A stretch of DNA of 64,000 bases. Origin: Chryseobacterium arachidis (lineage in GTDB: Bacteria > Bacteroidota > Bacteroidia > Flavobacteriales > Weeksellaceae). The notes below the pieces were generated by a model. That model had not been told where the DNA came from, did not search any database, and worked only from the letters and a program-made list of their open reading frames with translations. The position numbers were made by a program, and so were the translations under genes. The stretch lies in NCBI RefSeq assembly GCF_900129245.1, contig NZ_FQUT01000003.1, positions 248,001 to 312,000 on the forward strand. The letters run 5' to 3'. Below are positions 17,930-26,066 of the stretch, one piece after another (the stretch's first letter is position 1; every line of letters begins with the position of its first letter).

Positions 17930-18322
17930 TTAAAACTTAAAGCGTCGGTTTTCCTTCTTATCAGACAATTTTTTTTTCGTGTCTAATCTTTTCTGCTTTT
18001 GCGCTTTTGAAGGTTTTGTAGCAACTCTCTTTTTCGGAATAAATAATGCTTTATCCACAATTTCCAGGATTTTTTCAATGGCCTTATTTTTATTCATTAA
18101 TTGAGTTCTGCTTTCCGAAACCGTTAAGAATAAAAATCCTTCCGCATTGATCCTGTTTTTCAGTTTATTTTGAATTAAATCTTTTTGATCATCATTAAAA
18201 AATTCAGATTCTGAAACATTCCAAAGAACCGTTACAGAAGTTTCAACCTTATTCACATTCTGTCCTCCTGCCCCACTGCTGCGGGAAGTTTTAAAATTGA
18301 GTTCTTTGGTAAAATCTTTCAT
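17930..18322 (-). CDS. arfB: Peptidyl-tRNA hydrolase ArfB (ribosome rescue)
   Basis: 130 residues. GGQ motif at 19-21 within SRSSGAGGQNVNKVETSVTV, then a basic C-terminal tail (KKRVATKPSKAQKQKRLDTKKKLSDKK) that in ArfB/YaeJ enters the empty mRNA channel of stalled ribosomes. It hydrolyses peptidyl-tRNA on non-stop complexes. Length is right for ArfB and too short for a release factor. It sits 42 bases before the end of menE and in the same direction, so it could share a transcript with menE. Confidence 0.92.
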   Translation of the reverse strand: MKDFTKELNFKTSRSSGAGGQNVNKVETSVTVLWNVSESEFFNDDQKDLIQNKLKNRINAEGFLFLTVSESRTQLMNKNKAIEKILEIVDKALFIPKKRVATKPSKAQKQKRLDTKKKLSDKKENRRFKF

Positions 18323-18364
18323 TTTTAATTAGATTAACGGATGATACAGCAAAGATAAAAGACT

Positions 18365-19390
18365 TTACTTTAAAATATTTCTTAATTCTATTCGGTTTAC
18401 TTTTCCATTTGGCGTTCTGGGAATTTTTTCAACGAAAATAATTTCTTTCGGCTTATGGAATTTTTGTTGATAATTAATTGTTGATAATTTCTCATTTATA
18501 AATTCAGATTCCCTTCCTTCAATAATTAATATCAATTTTTGTCCCAAAATTTCGTCATCAATTCCTAAAAATACAGCTTCATTCGGGATTTCTTTTTTTA
18601 CTAAAGCTTCCAGCTGTTCGGGAAAAATTTTTGCTCCTCCGGAATTAATCACATTGTCGATCCTTCCCAAAAACCTGAACTGATTTTCATTTTTAATCTC
18701 AACTAAATCATTAGTTTGCAAAATTTTAGAATTTACTTTTGGGGCAAAAATCTTTAGACAACCTCTTTCATCCTGAGAAATCTCAACATTTTCAAAAACG
18801 GTAAAATAATCTTCCGCATTTGGAAAGATCTGCTTTAATCCAATATGGGAAAGTGTTTCAGACATTCCATAAGTCTCAAATATTTTGGTTTGAGGGTTTG
18901 AGTGCTGAAGAGTTTGAGAAATTTTAATTTTCAGACTTTCAGAAACCGCAGCTCCACCGATGATCAGATTATTAATTCGATATAATTTATCCAGAGAATT
19001 TTCTACCTGAAGAGGTGTCATAGCACAGAAATCGATTTCTTGTTCTAAGTTTTCAATTGGTTTCGTCGACGGATCTACGATGATTAATTTTAATTTTCTC
19101 ACGATAGAACGAACGATCATCATTTTTCCCGAAATATATTCAATTGGCAGACAGATCAATGCGGTATCTCTTTCTTTTAATCCTAAAAAATTACAGGTCA
19201 TTTCCGCAGAATTGATCATTTTTGTTTTCTCAATATCAAAAACCTTCGGAACTCCCGTGGAACCTGAAGTCTGCACTTTTACGGTTGTGGAATCTGAAAG
19301 CCATTCTTCTAAAAAAAGCTTGATCTTTTTTTCAAATTCTGTTTCAAAGCATAATTGATTAATATCGAGATTCTTAAAGTCTATCTGCAT
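18365..19390 (-). CDS. menE: AMP-dependent ligase, probably o-succinylbenzoate-CoA ligase
   Basis: 341 residues from ATG 19390 (MQIDFKNLDINQLCFE); the frame stays open upstream to 19435 but that part overlaps the recombinase end and looks non-native. ANL-superfamily signatures: P-loop-like VQTSGSTGVPKV (39-50), ETYGMSETLSHIGLK, and C-terminal PRTPNGKVNR with the catalytic Lys. The short form (about 340 rather than 450 residues) is typical of flavobacterial MenE, which activates o-succinylbenzoate in menaquinone synthesis. No other men gene is in the window, so the exact substrate is inferred. Confidence 0.75.
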   Translation of the reverse strand: MQIDFKNLDINQLCFETEFEKKIKLFLEEWLSDSTTVKVQTSGSTGVPKVFDIEKTKMINSAEMTCNFLGLKERDTALICLPIEYISGKMMIVRSIVRKLKLIIVDPSTKPIENLEQEIDFCAMTPLQVENSLDKLYRINNLIIGGAAVSESLKIKISQTLQHSNPQTKIFETYGMSETLSHIGLKQIFPNAEDYFTVFENVEISQDERGCLKIFAPKVNSKILQTNDLVEIKNENQFRFLGRIDNVINSGGAKIFPEQLEALVKKEIPNEAVFLGIDDEILGQKLILIIEGRESEFINEKLSTINYQQKFHKPKEIIFVEKIPRTPNGKVNRIELRNILK

Positions 19391-19419
19391 AATGAGCGTA
19401 AATAAAATGTACAGTAAAT

Positions 19420-21087
19420 TTAAAAAAAATTGCAAAAAGTTCTTGCATGTAATGAAAAAAGCTGTAAATTTGCACCACTAAAAACAAACACAGACTCATG
19501 GTGTAGCGGTAACACTACTGATTTTGGTTCAGTCATCTGGGGTTCGAATCCCTGTGAGTCTACATTCAAGGAGAAATGATCAAAATGATCATTTCTCTTT
19601 TTTTTTACACCATCTAACTCATTGTTTATCTGAAATATATGGTATGCTATTGAGTTAATTCGGGCGGTTCGATAATGTTTTCCGTCAAATTCTAATTTTT
19701 CAGGAAATATCGAACCAATAATTGCACGCTTTACCTCAATTTCCCCTTCTTGATAGTGTTTTCCGATATTTTGAAGTGTCTCTAAGGCTTGTTCGAGCAG
19801 TTTATCTATATTGCTAATTTGAGGGATTGAACTTTTATTCAGTTCTTCTTCCAACTTTGAAATCCGGTCTTTGCATTCTCTTTTAATCTCCAGATATTCA
19901 TCATCATCAATTATCTCACTAAGAAACTTGTTTCGAGCAAAAGAAAGTTTGTTATTTAAAGTATCAATTTCGTCAGATATTTTCTTTTTCTCTTTTAATG
20001 GATCGCTGATGAAGTTCTGATAATTTTCAGTTAAAAGCTTTTTAAGATATTTTTTAACTGGCGCATTCATTTCTAATGTCATTAATCCATCTTCAAAAAA
20101 TTTATTGACGATCTCTGCTCTTTCTCTGAATCCGCAAATAGAATTACAATGATAATAATAGTATCTATTATTTCGACCTCTTGAAGCACTGGCCGTAAGT
20201 GTTTTACCACAGTTAGGACACCTTAAAAATCCACGAAGTGGAAAATTTTCCTGAACAGTGATTTTTGTGTTCGGTCTTTGAGGTCTTTTCTTTCCATCTA
20301 GAATCTCTTGTACTTTGTCAAAAAGTTCCCCACTGATCAATGGCTCATGCTGACCTTCAACAAAACAGGCTTCCTCATCCTTATGTTTTGGAACAAATAC
20401 TTTACCGCAATAAATCGGGTTGCGAATAGCTATATGAAAGGATGTCTTGCTGACACCTTTTCTCAAAGATTCATTAATTTTTGTTCTTATTGAATTGCTA
20501 GCATAGATACCTTTAGCCAATTCATTGAATGCCCACTTCATTTTTGTTGCTTCCGGCTCTTTGATTGCAATATACTTTTTACCATTCTCGGTTATCTTGT
20601 TAGCATAACCAAATGGGGCTTTTCCCATAACACGCCCTTCTTTGACAGCTCTTCTCATCCCATAAAATACATTAAGTGCTCTTCTATCATTTTCAACCTC
20701 GGGCGCAGCCAAATAGATAGCCAACATCATTTTATTTTCAGGGATGGAAAGATCAAGCGGTTGTTCAACGGCTTGTAAATCCACACCCAACTTTGAAAGG
20801 ATGCTTATCATCTGATAGGCATCGCCAGCGTTTCTACTAAAACGATCCCATTTCGTGAACAAAATAATATTGGTTTTAGAACCTTTTTTCTTAAGTTCAA
20901 TCAGAAGCTTCTTCCATTCGGGACGGTTAAAAGATTTTGCAGAATGGTCTTCATAAATAACATTTCCTACAGTTAAATTATTTTGTGAACAATAACGTCT
21001 GAGACGTTCTTCCTGATCTCTTTGGGAATAACCTTTATCTGCCTGTTCATCTGTCGATACACGTATATATAAATCTGCTGTTTTCAT
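19420..21087 (-). CDS. Large serine recombinase (integrase) reading through tRNA-Gln antisense
   Basis: 555 residues. N-terminal resolvase domain with catalytic Ser in LYIRVSTDEQ, then the Recombinase domain (about 160-270), a zinc ribbon (CPNCGKTLTA...YYYHCNSICGFRE, about 300-340), and a coiled coil (about 365-430). It cuts and rejoins att sites to integrate or excise an element. The native part seems to end near FQINNELDG; the last 45 or so residues (from KKKRNDHFDHFSL through SQGFEPQMTEPKSVV) are translated from the tRNA terminator and the antisense of the tRNA itself. This is the usual appearance of a flavobacterial integrase fused to its attachment site, so the C-terminus is probably set by the insertion. 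Confidence 0.92.
   Translation of the reverse strand: MKTADLYIRVSTDEQADKGYSQRDQEERLRRYCSQNNLTVGNVIYEDHSAKSFNRPEWKKLLIELKKKGSKTNIILFTKWDRFSRNAGDAYQMISILSKLGVDLQAVEQPLDLSIPENKMMLAIYLAAPEVENDRRALNVFYGMRRAVKEGRVMGKAPFGYANKITENGKKYIAIKEPEATKMKWAFNELAKGIYASNSIRTKINESLRKGVSKTSFHIAIRNPIYCGKVFVPKHKDEEACFVEGQHEPLISGELFDKVQEILDGKKRPQRPNTKITVQENFPLRGFLRCPNCGKTLTASASRGRNNRYYYYHCNSICGFRERAEIVNKFFEDGLMTLEMNAPVKKYLKKLLTENYQNFISDPLKEKKKISDEIDTLNNKLSFARNKFLSEIIDDDEYLEIKRECKDRISKLEEELNKSSIPQISNIDKLLEQALETLQNIGKHYQEGEIEVKRAIIGSIFPEKLEFDGKHYRTARINSIAYHIFQINNELDGVKKKRNDHFDHFSLNVDSQGFEPQMTEPKSVVLPLHHESVFVFSGANLQLFSLHARTFCNFF
19443..19472 (+). promoter_or_regulatory. Promoter of tRNA-Gln
   Basis: TTG (19443-19445), 19 bases, then TAAATTTG (19465-19472): an exact Bacteroidota housekeeping promoter, ending 19 bases before the mature tRNA. 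It overlaps the tail of the recombinase frame on the other strand. Confidence 0.8.
19492..19562 (+). tRNA. tRNA-Gln (anticodon TTG)
   Basis: 71 bases fold as a complete cloverleaf: acceptor AGACTCA (19492-19498) with TGAGTCT (19555-19561), discriminator A, D stem GTGT/ACAC with loop AGCGGTA, anticodon stem ACTGA/TCAGT with loop TTTTGGT (anticodon TTG at 19524-19526), T loop TTCGAAT. CCA is not encoded. It marks the left edge of the accessory island. Confidence 0.96.
19571..19606 (+). terminator. Terminator of tRNA-Gln
   Basis: GAGAAATGATCA (19571-19582) pairs perfectly with TGATCATTTCTC (19586-19597), loop AAA, followed by nine T. The recombinase frame on the other strand translates through this hairpin. 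Confidence 0.9.
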
Positions 21088-21177
21088 AATTTTAAAATTT
21101 AGTTCTGTGGAATTATAGTAAGTATGGTCAAATAAGAAAATTTCAGGTTTATCAGTCGGATATTCTAGTAAGGAATA

Positions 21178-21345
21178 TCATTTCTGATCAGTATCGAAGT
21201 ACTTTTTAATGACCATCAATGTAAGGTTGTAAAGAAACTCCATTATCAATTCAGCTTCTTCTTTCGAAAGCTCCGTACCTTCAGACCGGAAATATTCGAT
21301 AACTTCCTCTATTGGTATTTTTTTGATTTCTTTTGCCTTAGACAT
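21178..21345 (-). CDS. Small protein upstream of the recombinase, 55 residues
   Basis: ATG at 21345 opens 55 residues, MSKAKEIKKIPIEEVIEYFR and then a second amphipathic helix ELSKEEAELIMEFLYNLTLMV, ending YFDTDQK. It is acidic and helical and lies 90 bases before the recombinase in the same direction. The two-helix layout suggests a small DNA-associated or excisionase/antitoxin-like factor, but there is no recognisable helix-turn-helix. I recall similar short frames beside flavobacterial serine integrases. Function unknown; the coding nature is fairly convincing. Confidence 0.6.
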   Translation of the reverse strand: MSKAKEIKKIPIEEVIEYFRSEGTELSKEEAELIMEFLYNLTLMVIKKYFDTDQK

Positions 21346-21455
21346 AAATGCAGAATTTCCCTAAAAATAATTCAGAGAAATTCCATTTATTCCGTGATAT
21401 GTATCTCACCGCATAGTTAGGCACAGAAAGTCTTCAATTAGAAAAAAATTATTTT

Positions 21456-23135
21456 CTAAAGGTCTATTTTATTTTCTGATAGTATTGCACTCTCCGTTTT
21501 ATCGCAGATTAAATTCGTCTTAAAATCATCTAGCAATTTACCATTAACAACAGTTTCTTTAAGTTCATCCATCAGCTTTTTTACAATTATTTTCATACAA
21601 TTTACTTTCTCTGTGTCAACTTTTCCTACACTATGATGCACGCTCATATTGTAATCAGTAAAAGAAAATATATTATTAGAAAATTGCTCAAACATATAGT
21701 TGTACTTATATATGTACTTATCAGCGTAGATACATAATTGCCAAAGGGCTTCACTGGTCATATAATTAGGTAGATAAAATGTTTTTACATAGATGTAAGT
21801 TCTGCAAAAGGACAAAAGAAATAATGCGAAGATATTATCTACTCCCTGATAATTTTCTTGCTCTCCATCAATTAATTTATAAAACTGTAATGAACTTTGT
21901 AATGTACTCTTATAATGGAAATACAGATCACTATGCTGTGGTTGATGAGGCATTTCCCAATGTGGCTCAGGATGAAATTTATCTGAGGAATAGACCAAAT
22001 GTTTGCCTTGCATAATGAAAACGAAGAAGCTTTGATATTGATATAGATTCTTCTGAATCCAATACCGATCGTGACCGACCAATAAAAATTTGTACTCTTT
22101 TCCAAATATACTCGTCAAAGAATGAGTAATTGCTTTTATTTTTTCATTATTAACATTCAAGCCAATCAAAAGTAAATAGTAGGTTGTCACTTCTCCATAG
22201 GTTGTTTTATGAAAGAAATATATTTGTTCCAATTCTATAAAGGTTAGGATTCTGTCAATTGCCTTATTAAGTATTTCATCTGTTTGATACTCTTCTATAG
22301 GGAATATATCCTGACCAACAGTATAAATTTTTTCATATTGCTTTTTGATCAGATGCTTCAATTCGTAGAATCTAGCTTCAACTAGTGTAAACAGCGAATC
22401 TTCGATGATTCTTAAGGATTCAAACATTTCTGTATTGTAAATCAGATCATCTTCGTTAATCGCTTTCTTTACTTTTGCGAAAAGTTCAGTTATAAAATAT
22501 TCCCTTGGATTTTTTTTGACAAAATAGGATTGTAGTTCCGGAATATAAATCAACAATTGATTTATCCTTTGGTTCAGATCGATGTCACTTGTCCTGTCTC
22601 CGCTATATAGTTCCTCTAAGTATTCTAAGTCATATTGGATCAGTTCTTCGAAAGAGGTAAAAACACTGTTATATGAATCCTCAGCAATAAGTCTTTCAAT
22701 TTTTATCCTACGAATTTCGTGGTCGTGGTGGAAAGCATCTTCGTAGCGGTTGTATTTTTTCTTGTATTTTTTCCAAATCCTATCTGTCAAAATTGATAAT
22801 CTTGAGTCTTCATTTTGATAGATTATCGAAGATCGCTGGCAATGGTACTCTATGAAAGGATGACCCTTTGACAATTGATATTCTAATCTTGAATAATCAA
22901 TGAAATAAAAGTAAACTTCATACTGATCTCTAAATTCTTTCAACCATCTTTTTGAACGCAATTTCGCTACATCTGCAAATTTATTGAGCTGAACCAAAAT
23001 GTGTGATCGAGTTGATTGCTTTTCTTTCTTATAGAATACCTGACCGATGAAATAATCCTTAACAATTTGCTCTAGTGTATTTTCAATAAACTCATTGGCG
23101 AGAATTGAAAACGGAGATTTATTTGGTGTTTTCAT
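21456..23135 (-). CDS. Unknown 559-residue protein, possibly degenerate nucleotidyltransferase plus HEPN-like C-terminus
   Basis: No signal peptide or membrane span. The N-terminal 280 residues are helical and rich in aromatic and charged residues, of no family I know. Residues about 310-385 (YYLLLIGLNVNNEKIKAITH ... RYWIQKNLYQYQSFFVFIMQGKHLVYSS) resemble the core of MNT-type nucleotidyltransferases, where 'F.di..eG..LY.s' is typical. Residues about 405-480 (DLYFHYKSTLQSSLQFYKLI ... FALFLLSFCRTYIYVKTFYL) resemble a HEPN helical bundle, without a clear R..x4..H RNase motif. Start overlaps the stop of the upstream gene by 4 bases, so it is the last gene of a three-gene operon. The domain guess is weak. 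Confidence 0.55.
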   Translation of the reverse strand: MKTPNKSPFSILANEFIENTLEQIVKDYFIGQVFYKKEKQSTRSHILVQLNKFADVAKLRSKRWLKEFRDQYEVYFYFIDYSRLEYQLSKGHPFIEYHCQRSSIIYQNEDSRLSILTDRIWKKYKKKYNRYEDAFHHDHEIRRIKIERLIAEDSYNSVFTSFEELIQYDLEYLEELYSGDRTSDIDLNQRINQLLIYIPELQSYFVKKNPREYFITELFAKVKKAINEDDLIYNTEMFESLRIIEDSLFTLVEARFYELKHLIKKQYEKIYTVGQDIFPIEEYQTDEILNKAIDRILTFIELEQIYFFHKTTYGEVTTYYLLLIGLNVNNEKIKAITHSLTSIFGKEYKFLLVGHDRYWIQKNLYQYQSFFVFIMQGKHLVYSSDKFHPEPHWEMPHQPQHSDLYFHYKSTLQSSLQFYKLIDGEQENYQGVDNIFALFLLSFCRTYIYVKTFYLPNYMTSEALWQLCIYADKYIYKYNYMFEQFSNNIFSFTDYNMSVHHSVGKVDTEKVNCMKIIVKKLMDELKETVVNGKLLDDFKTNLICDKTESAILSENKIDL

Positions 23136-23776
23136 AGCTGAAGGTTTTTAGATTCAAAACCACTATCATAATATATAAAGATAGCTTCAATAAATAAACG
23201 AACCAAGGCAAACCACACCATCATGTCAATATACTCATCCATTTCGGGGTCATTGTCAAATCCTACTGTTTGTTTCAAAACAAAATCAGGGTCTTTCATC
23301 TTTTCCTGATACTTCTCAAAATAGTCAATTCCAACTACTGATAATATAATAAGAAACAGCTCATTAATACATTCCTCGGAAGTGATTGCATTCAATATAT
23401 AATTTATGCTATCAAATTGAGTTACGTTATAAACCTTGCATCTGCTCGAATTACCTTCATCCTTGTCAAAGTAAAAGTGAATGAGTAATAACAGGCACGA
23501 AAGCAATCCTGCCGTCTTGATATCCTGCCTGCTTGCATCTTTGATCTCAATCTTTCCTGATAACAATTTCTCCAGTTCGTATTCTTGAATCAAATCTGGA
23601 TAGCTATCGAGCAGTTCTGTGAGTCTGGGATTATTCAGTTGGTCACGCAGGCGGAATAAACCTAATTCAAGATCTTCTCCTTGAGAATTCTGAACCAGAA
23701 TATTTAATGCGATCTTAGCTTGTTCTTTTGTTTGTACAAGCTGTTTTTCTTTACTAAAGAATGTGTTATTTTTCAT
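23132..23776 (-). CDS. Unknown 214-residue protein, middle gene of the three-gene operon
   Basis: Begins MKNNTFFSKEKQLVQTKEQA and is helical throughout, with a hydrophobic stretch (TAGLLSCLLLLIHFYFD) too short and polar-flanked for a sure membrane span, and an acidic C-terminal half (DPEMDEYIDMMVWFALVRLF). It overlaps the next gene by 4 bases (ATGA), which implies translational coupling. The motif GGGATATTTTA at 23837-23847 upstream repeats the half-site found in front of the XRE regulator, so the operon may have a second controlled promoter here. No known family recognised. Confidence 0.6.
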   Translation of the reverse strand: MKNNTFFSKEKQLVQTKEQAKIALNILVQNSQGEDLELGLFRLRDQLNNPRLTELLDSYPDLIQEYELEKLLSGKIEIKDASRQDIKTAGLLSCLLLLIHFYFDKDEGNSSRCKVYNVTQFDSINYILNAITSEECINELFLIILSVVGIDYFEKYQEKMKDPDFVLKQTVGFDNDPEMDEYIDMMVWFALVRLFIEAIFIYYDSGFESKNLQL

Positions 23777-23844
23777 ATCAATAATTTTATCTTTAGTAAA
23801 GTTGAAAAAGGGATAAGAGATATTCTATTCAGGTAAGGGATATT

Positions 23845-24399
23845 TTATTCACGATTCTTATTTACTTTATTCTTGATTTTTTTAATACCTCTTTCGTTAA
23901 TTATCTGTGCTGCATCCAACATCTTAACTAAGTGGATATGTGGAGTGATGAGGTCATAATCAAATTGTTCCTTATAAGGAGATAGCGATACGTGAACAAT
24001 TTCGTTAAGAAAAAATTCATATTCTTCTAAAGTCTTACATTCAAATGCTTTTTCAAATACAAGAAATGGATTTTGATATTCTTCTTTGTTTAAAGATCCC
24101 TGACTTAAGATCTGCCAATCTTTGGGAGCTTTTTTTACTTCCCATCTTTTAGCTTTGAAGTTAAGCAGATACACACCTCTTATAAATGATCTGACAGCAG
24201 CATGAAAATCAAAAAGATCTCCCGGGCGTTCTTTATTACAGACCTCAGCTTTATTTACATACAACATAATCTCGCTGAGTGTACTTTTATAAATATCTAT
24301 AGTACAATAATTAAAGAAAGCATTGATCAGCTTAAATGGATCTACAATTTCATCGATTGCCCAAAAATTGGTTTCCATCGATATTTTTATCTTTTTCAT
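23845..24399 (-). CDS. Unknown 184-residue protein, first gene of the three-gene operon
   Basis: Begins MKKIKISMETNFWAIDEIVDPFKLINAFF; a second ATG six codons in (METNFW) is an alternative start. The protein is soluble, helical, with a basic tail (ERGIKKIKNKVNKNRE). FDFHAAVRSFIRGVYLLNFKAKRW and ALVFEKAF-like segments show no catalytic pattern I recognise. It is transcribed divergently from the XRE regulator at 24580 across a 180-base region that contains a clear inverted repeat, so control by that regulator is likely. Together with the next two genes it could form a defence or maintenance module; function unknown. Confidence 0.55.
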   Translation of the reverse strand: MKKIKISMETNFWAIDEIVDPFKLINAFFNYCTIDIYKSTLSEIMLYVNKAEVCNKERPGDLFDFHAAVRSFIRGVYLLNFKAKRWEVKKAPKDWQILSQGSLNKEEYQNPFLVFEKAFECKTLEEYEFFLNEIVHVSLSPYKEQFDYDLITPHIHLVKMLDAAQIINERGIKKIKNKVNKNRE

Positions 24400-24469
24400 A
24401 GGAATAGGTTTTAAAATTTGAGAACTAAATTCTCTTTTGGCGACTGAATAATCTATTCTTTAAGCGAAT

Positions 24470-24495
24470 AAAATATCCGTTGGAAGGGATATTTT
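24470..24495. promoter_or_regulatory. Inverted-repeat operator between the XRE gene and the unknown operon
   Basis: AAAATATCC (24470-24478) and GGATATTTT (24487-24495) form a perfect 9-bp-arm inverted repeat with an 8-base spacer. The half-site GGGATATTTTA recurs at 23837-23847 in front of the second gene of the operon. A -7-like TAACTTTA (24510-24517) lies on the XRE side. The site fits an XRE-family dimer binding its own divergent promoter. Confidence 0.55.
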
Positions 24496-24579
24496 ACAGG
24501 ATAATTTTTTAACTTTACAATTCAGACGAATTAATAGAAATGGCTTTATCTTTAAGCCTTCAAAATTTTGATAACCGCT

Positions 24580-24984
24580 ATGGAACAGAAAATACATCAG
24601 GGAAGAAACGTGAAACGCTTTAGAGAAATGCTTGGTATTAAGCAGGAAGCTTTAGCATTTGATTTAGGCGAGGACTGGAATCAAAAGAAAATTTCTATGC
24701 TGGAGCAGAAAGATATTATCGAAGATGATATATTGAAAGCAATTTCTACTGCTCTTAAAATTCCTGTAGAGGCTTTTCAGAACTTTGATGAGGAACTTGC
24801 TGTCAATGTTATTGCCAATACGTTTGGGGATCATAGCATTGGATTTCAAAGAAATGACAATCCAACGTTTCATCCAGTTGAGCAAATTTTAAAACTTCAC
24901 GAAGAAAAGATTGCTTTATATGAAAGAATGTTGAAAGAGAAAGATGAAATGATGGATAGGCTAGAGAAGCTGATCAACAAATAA
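24580..24984 (+). CDS. XRE-family regulator with C-terminal coiled coil
   Basis: 134 residues from ATG 24580 (MEQKIHQGRNVKRFREMLGIKQEALA); a TTG 12 bases upstream is in frame but unlikely. Helix-turn-helix of the lambda Cro/XRE type: RFREMLGIKQEALAFDLGEDWNQKKISMLEQ (about 14-45). The C-terminal 40 residues (VEQILKLHEEKIALYERMLKEKDEMMDRLEKLINK) form a leucine-zipper-like coiled coil for dimerisation. It is divergent from the three-gene unknown operon and probably represses that operon and itself through the inverted repeat at 24470-24495. Followed by a good terminator. Confidence 0.88.
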   Translation: MEQKIHQGRNVKRFREMLGIKQEALAFDLGEDWNQKKISMLEQKDIIEDDILKAISTALKIPVEAFQNFDEELAVNVIANTFGDHSIGFQRNDNPTFHPVEQILKLHEEKIALYERMLKEKDEMMDRLEKLINK

Positions 24985-25021
24985 AATATAAGTAATTCGG
25001 GATAATTACTTTTTCATAAGA

Positions 25022-25048
25022 AAGGCTCAACATAAAGTTGAGCCTTTT
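25022..25048 (+). terminator. Terminator after the XRE gene
   Basis: AAGGCTCAAC (25022-25031) pairs with GTTGAGCCTT (25037-25046), loop ATAAA, then T run. The 187 bases up to hamA hold no convincing gene; a 27-codon minus-strand frame there is probably a remnant or chance. Confidence 0.88.
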
Positions 25049-25235
25049 TAGCTCAACCAATCATTTTTGCTTTTCTTTGACCAATATGTTAGCATTACGG
25101 ATTGTCGTAAGATTGATATTATCTTCTTCATTATCTTTATCCACTAAATTTTATAGCAGCTTTATTTATCGTTAATATTGAAAAATAATATAAATTTACA
25201 TTCTAAAAAACTACTAATAACCAGAGTAATAACCA

Positions 25236-26063
25236 ATGTCATTAACTTTATTAAACAAAAAATGTAGTACTTGTAAAAAGTATAACTTTTCGATATATAA
25301 TCATTCTTTAACATTTGATGAATTGGATGCTTATATTCTAGAAATACTGTATGAAGAAAGCAAATTGAACTATCTTTTTCAAAAAAGCAAATCAATTTCT
25401 TCAAAACAAAGAATCATTCAATTACAAAGATTTTTAGAGAATTCCTTTATAAATAGGGAGGCTGACGTTGATAATACAGAGATTTACAAATCTATTTCAT
25501 CAAATCAAAATCAGACATATTACTCCTTTTTTGCTGAAGCACTCTTAGCAAGATTAAATATTGATTACGTTGATAATCATTTAATTACTGGTGTTATTTC
25601 TGTGAACGAAAATTTAACAAAAATATCGACTGGAGCAGATGTTTGTATGTTTTCTGATAGAACCTTAGTTTTAGGGGAAGCAAAATTTTATGGCTCTTTG
25701 AATAAAGGTATTCATTCTATAATTGAAGATAGCAGCTTTAATAGTAAACTATCAGATTTCATAAAAAATGTTACGAGTTCAGATACTGAAATTATCCTCA
25801 AAGATATTACTGGAGATATTTGCGAAAAAACTTCGGAAGAAATTAAAAAATTGCCACTCATATTATCGGGATTCGTCTTGCATACTAGAAATAAATCTGA
25901 CAACTACGACAAAACATATGATTTAGTTGATAACATTAAAATATCAGATTTTCCATCACATTATAATATCCATCTATACCATTTGCCTATAGAATCTAAA
26001 ACGGAACTGATATACAAAGCTCAAAGAACAGCTTTAGATTTAATTATTGATCTCAAAAAATAA
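25236..26063 (+). CDS. hamA: Hachiman defence protein HamA (DUF1837 nuclease)
   Basis: 275 residues. The DUF1837 / HamA pattern is visible: FFAEALLARL (Glu101), STGADVCMF (Asp135) and LVLGEAKFYGSL (Glu148, Lys150), the order expected of a PD-(D/E)xK-type nuclease. In studied Hachiman systems HamA is kept inactive in complex with the HamB helicase and degrades DNA after HamB senses damaged or phage DNA, causing abortive infection. HamB follows 3 bases downstream. A short Cys pair at the N-terminus (CSTCKK, 10-15) is unusual but may be incidental. Very AT-rich codons relative to the core genome suggest transfer. Confidence 0.88.
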   Translation: MSLTLLNKKCSTCKKYNFSIYNHSLTFDELDAYILEILYEESKLNYLFQKSKSISSKQRIIQLQRFLENSFINREADVDNTEIYKSISSNQNQTYYSFFAEALLARLNIDYVDNHLITGVISVNENLTKISTGADVCMFSDRTLVLGEAKFYGSLNKGIHSIIEDSSFNSKLSDFIKNVTSSDTEIILKDITGDICEKTSEEIKKLPLILSGFVLHTRNKSDNYDKTYDLVDNIKISDFPSHYNIHLYHLPIESKTELIYKAQRTALDLIIDLKK

Positions 26064-26066
26064 TTT

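Noticed and set aside
25045..25170. 27-codon minus-strand frame (ending NANILVKEKQK) between the XRE gene and hamA
   Set aside because: Protein-like but very short, GTG start only, no partner; could be a gene remnant, not enough to list.
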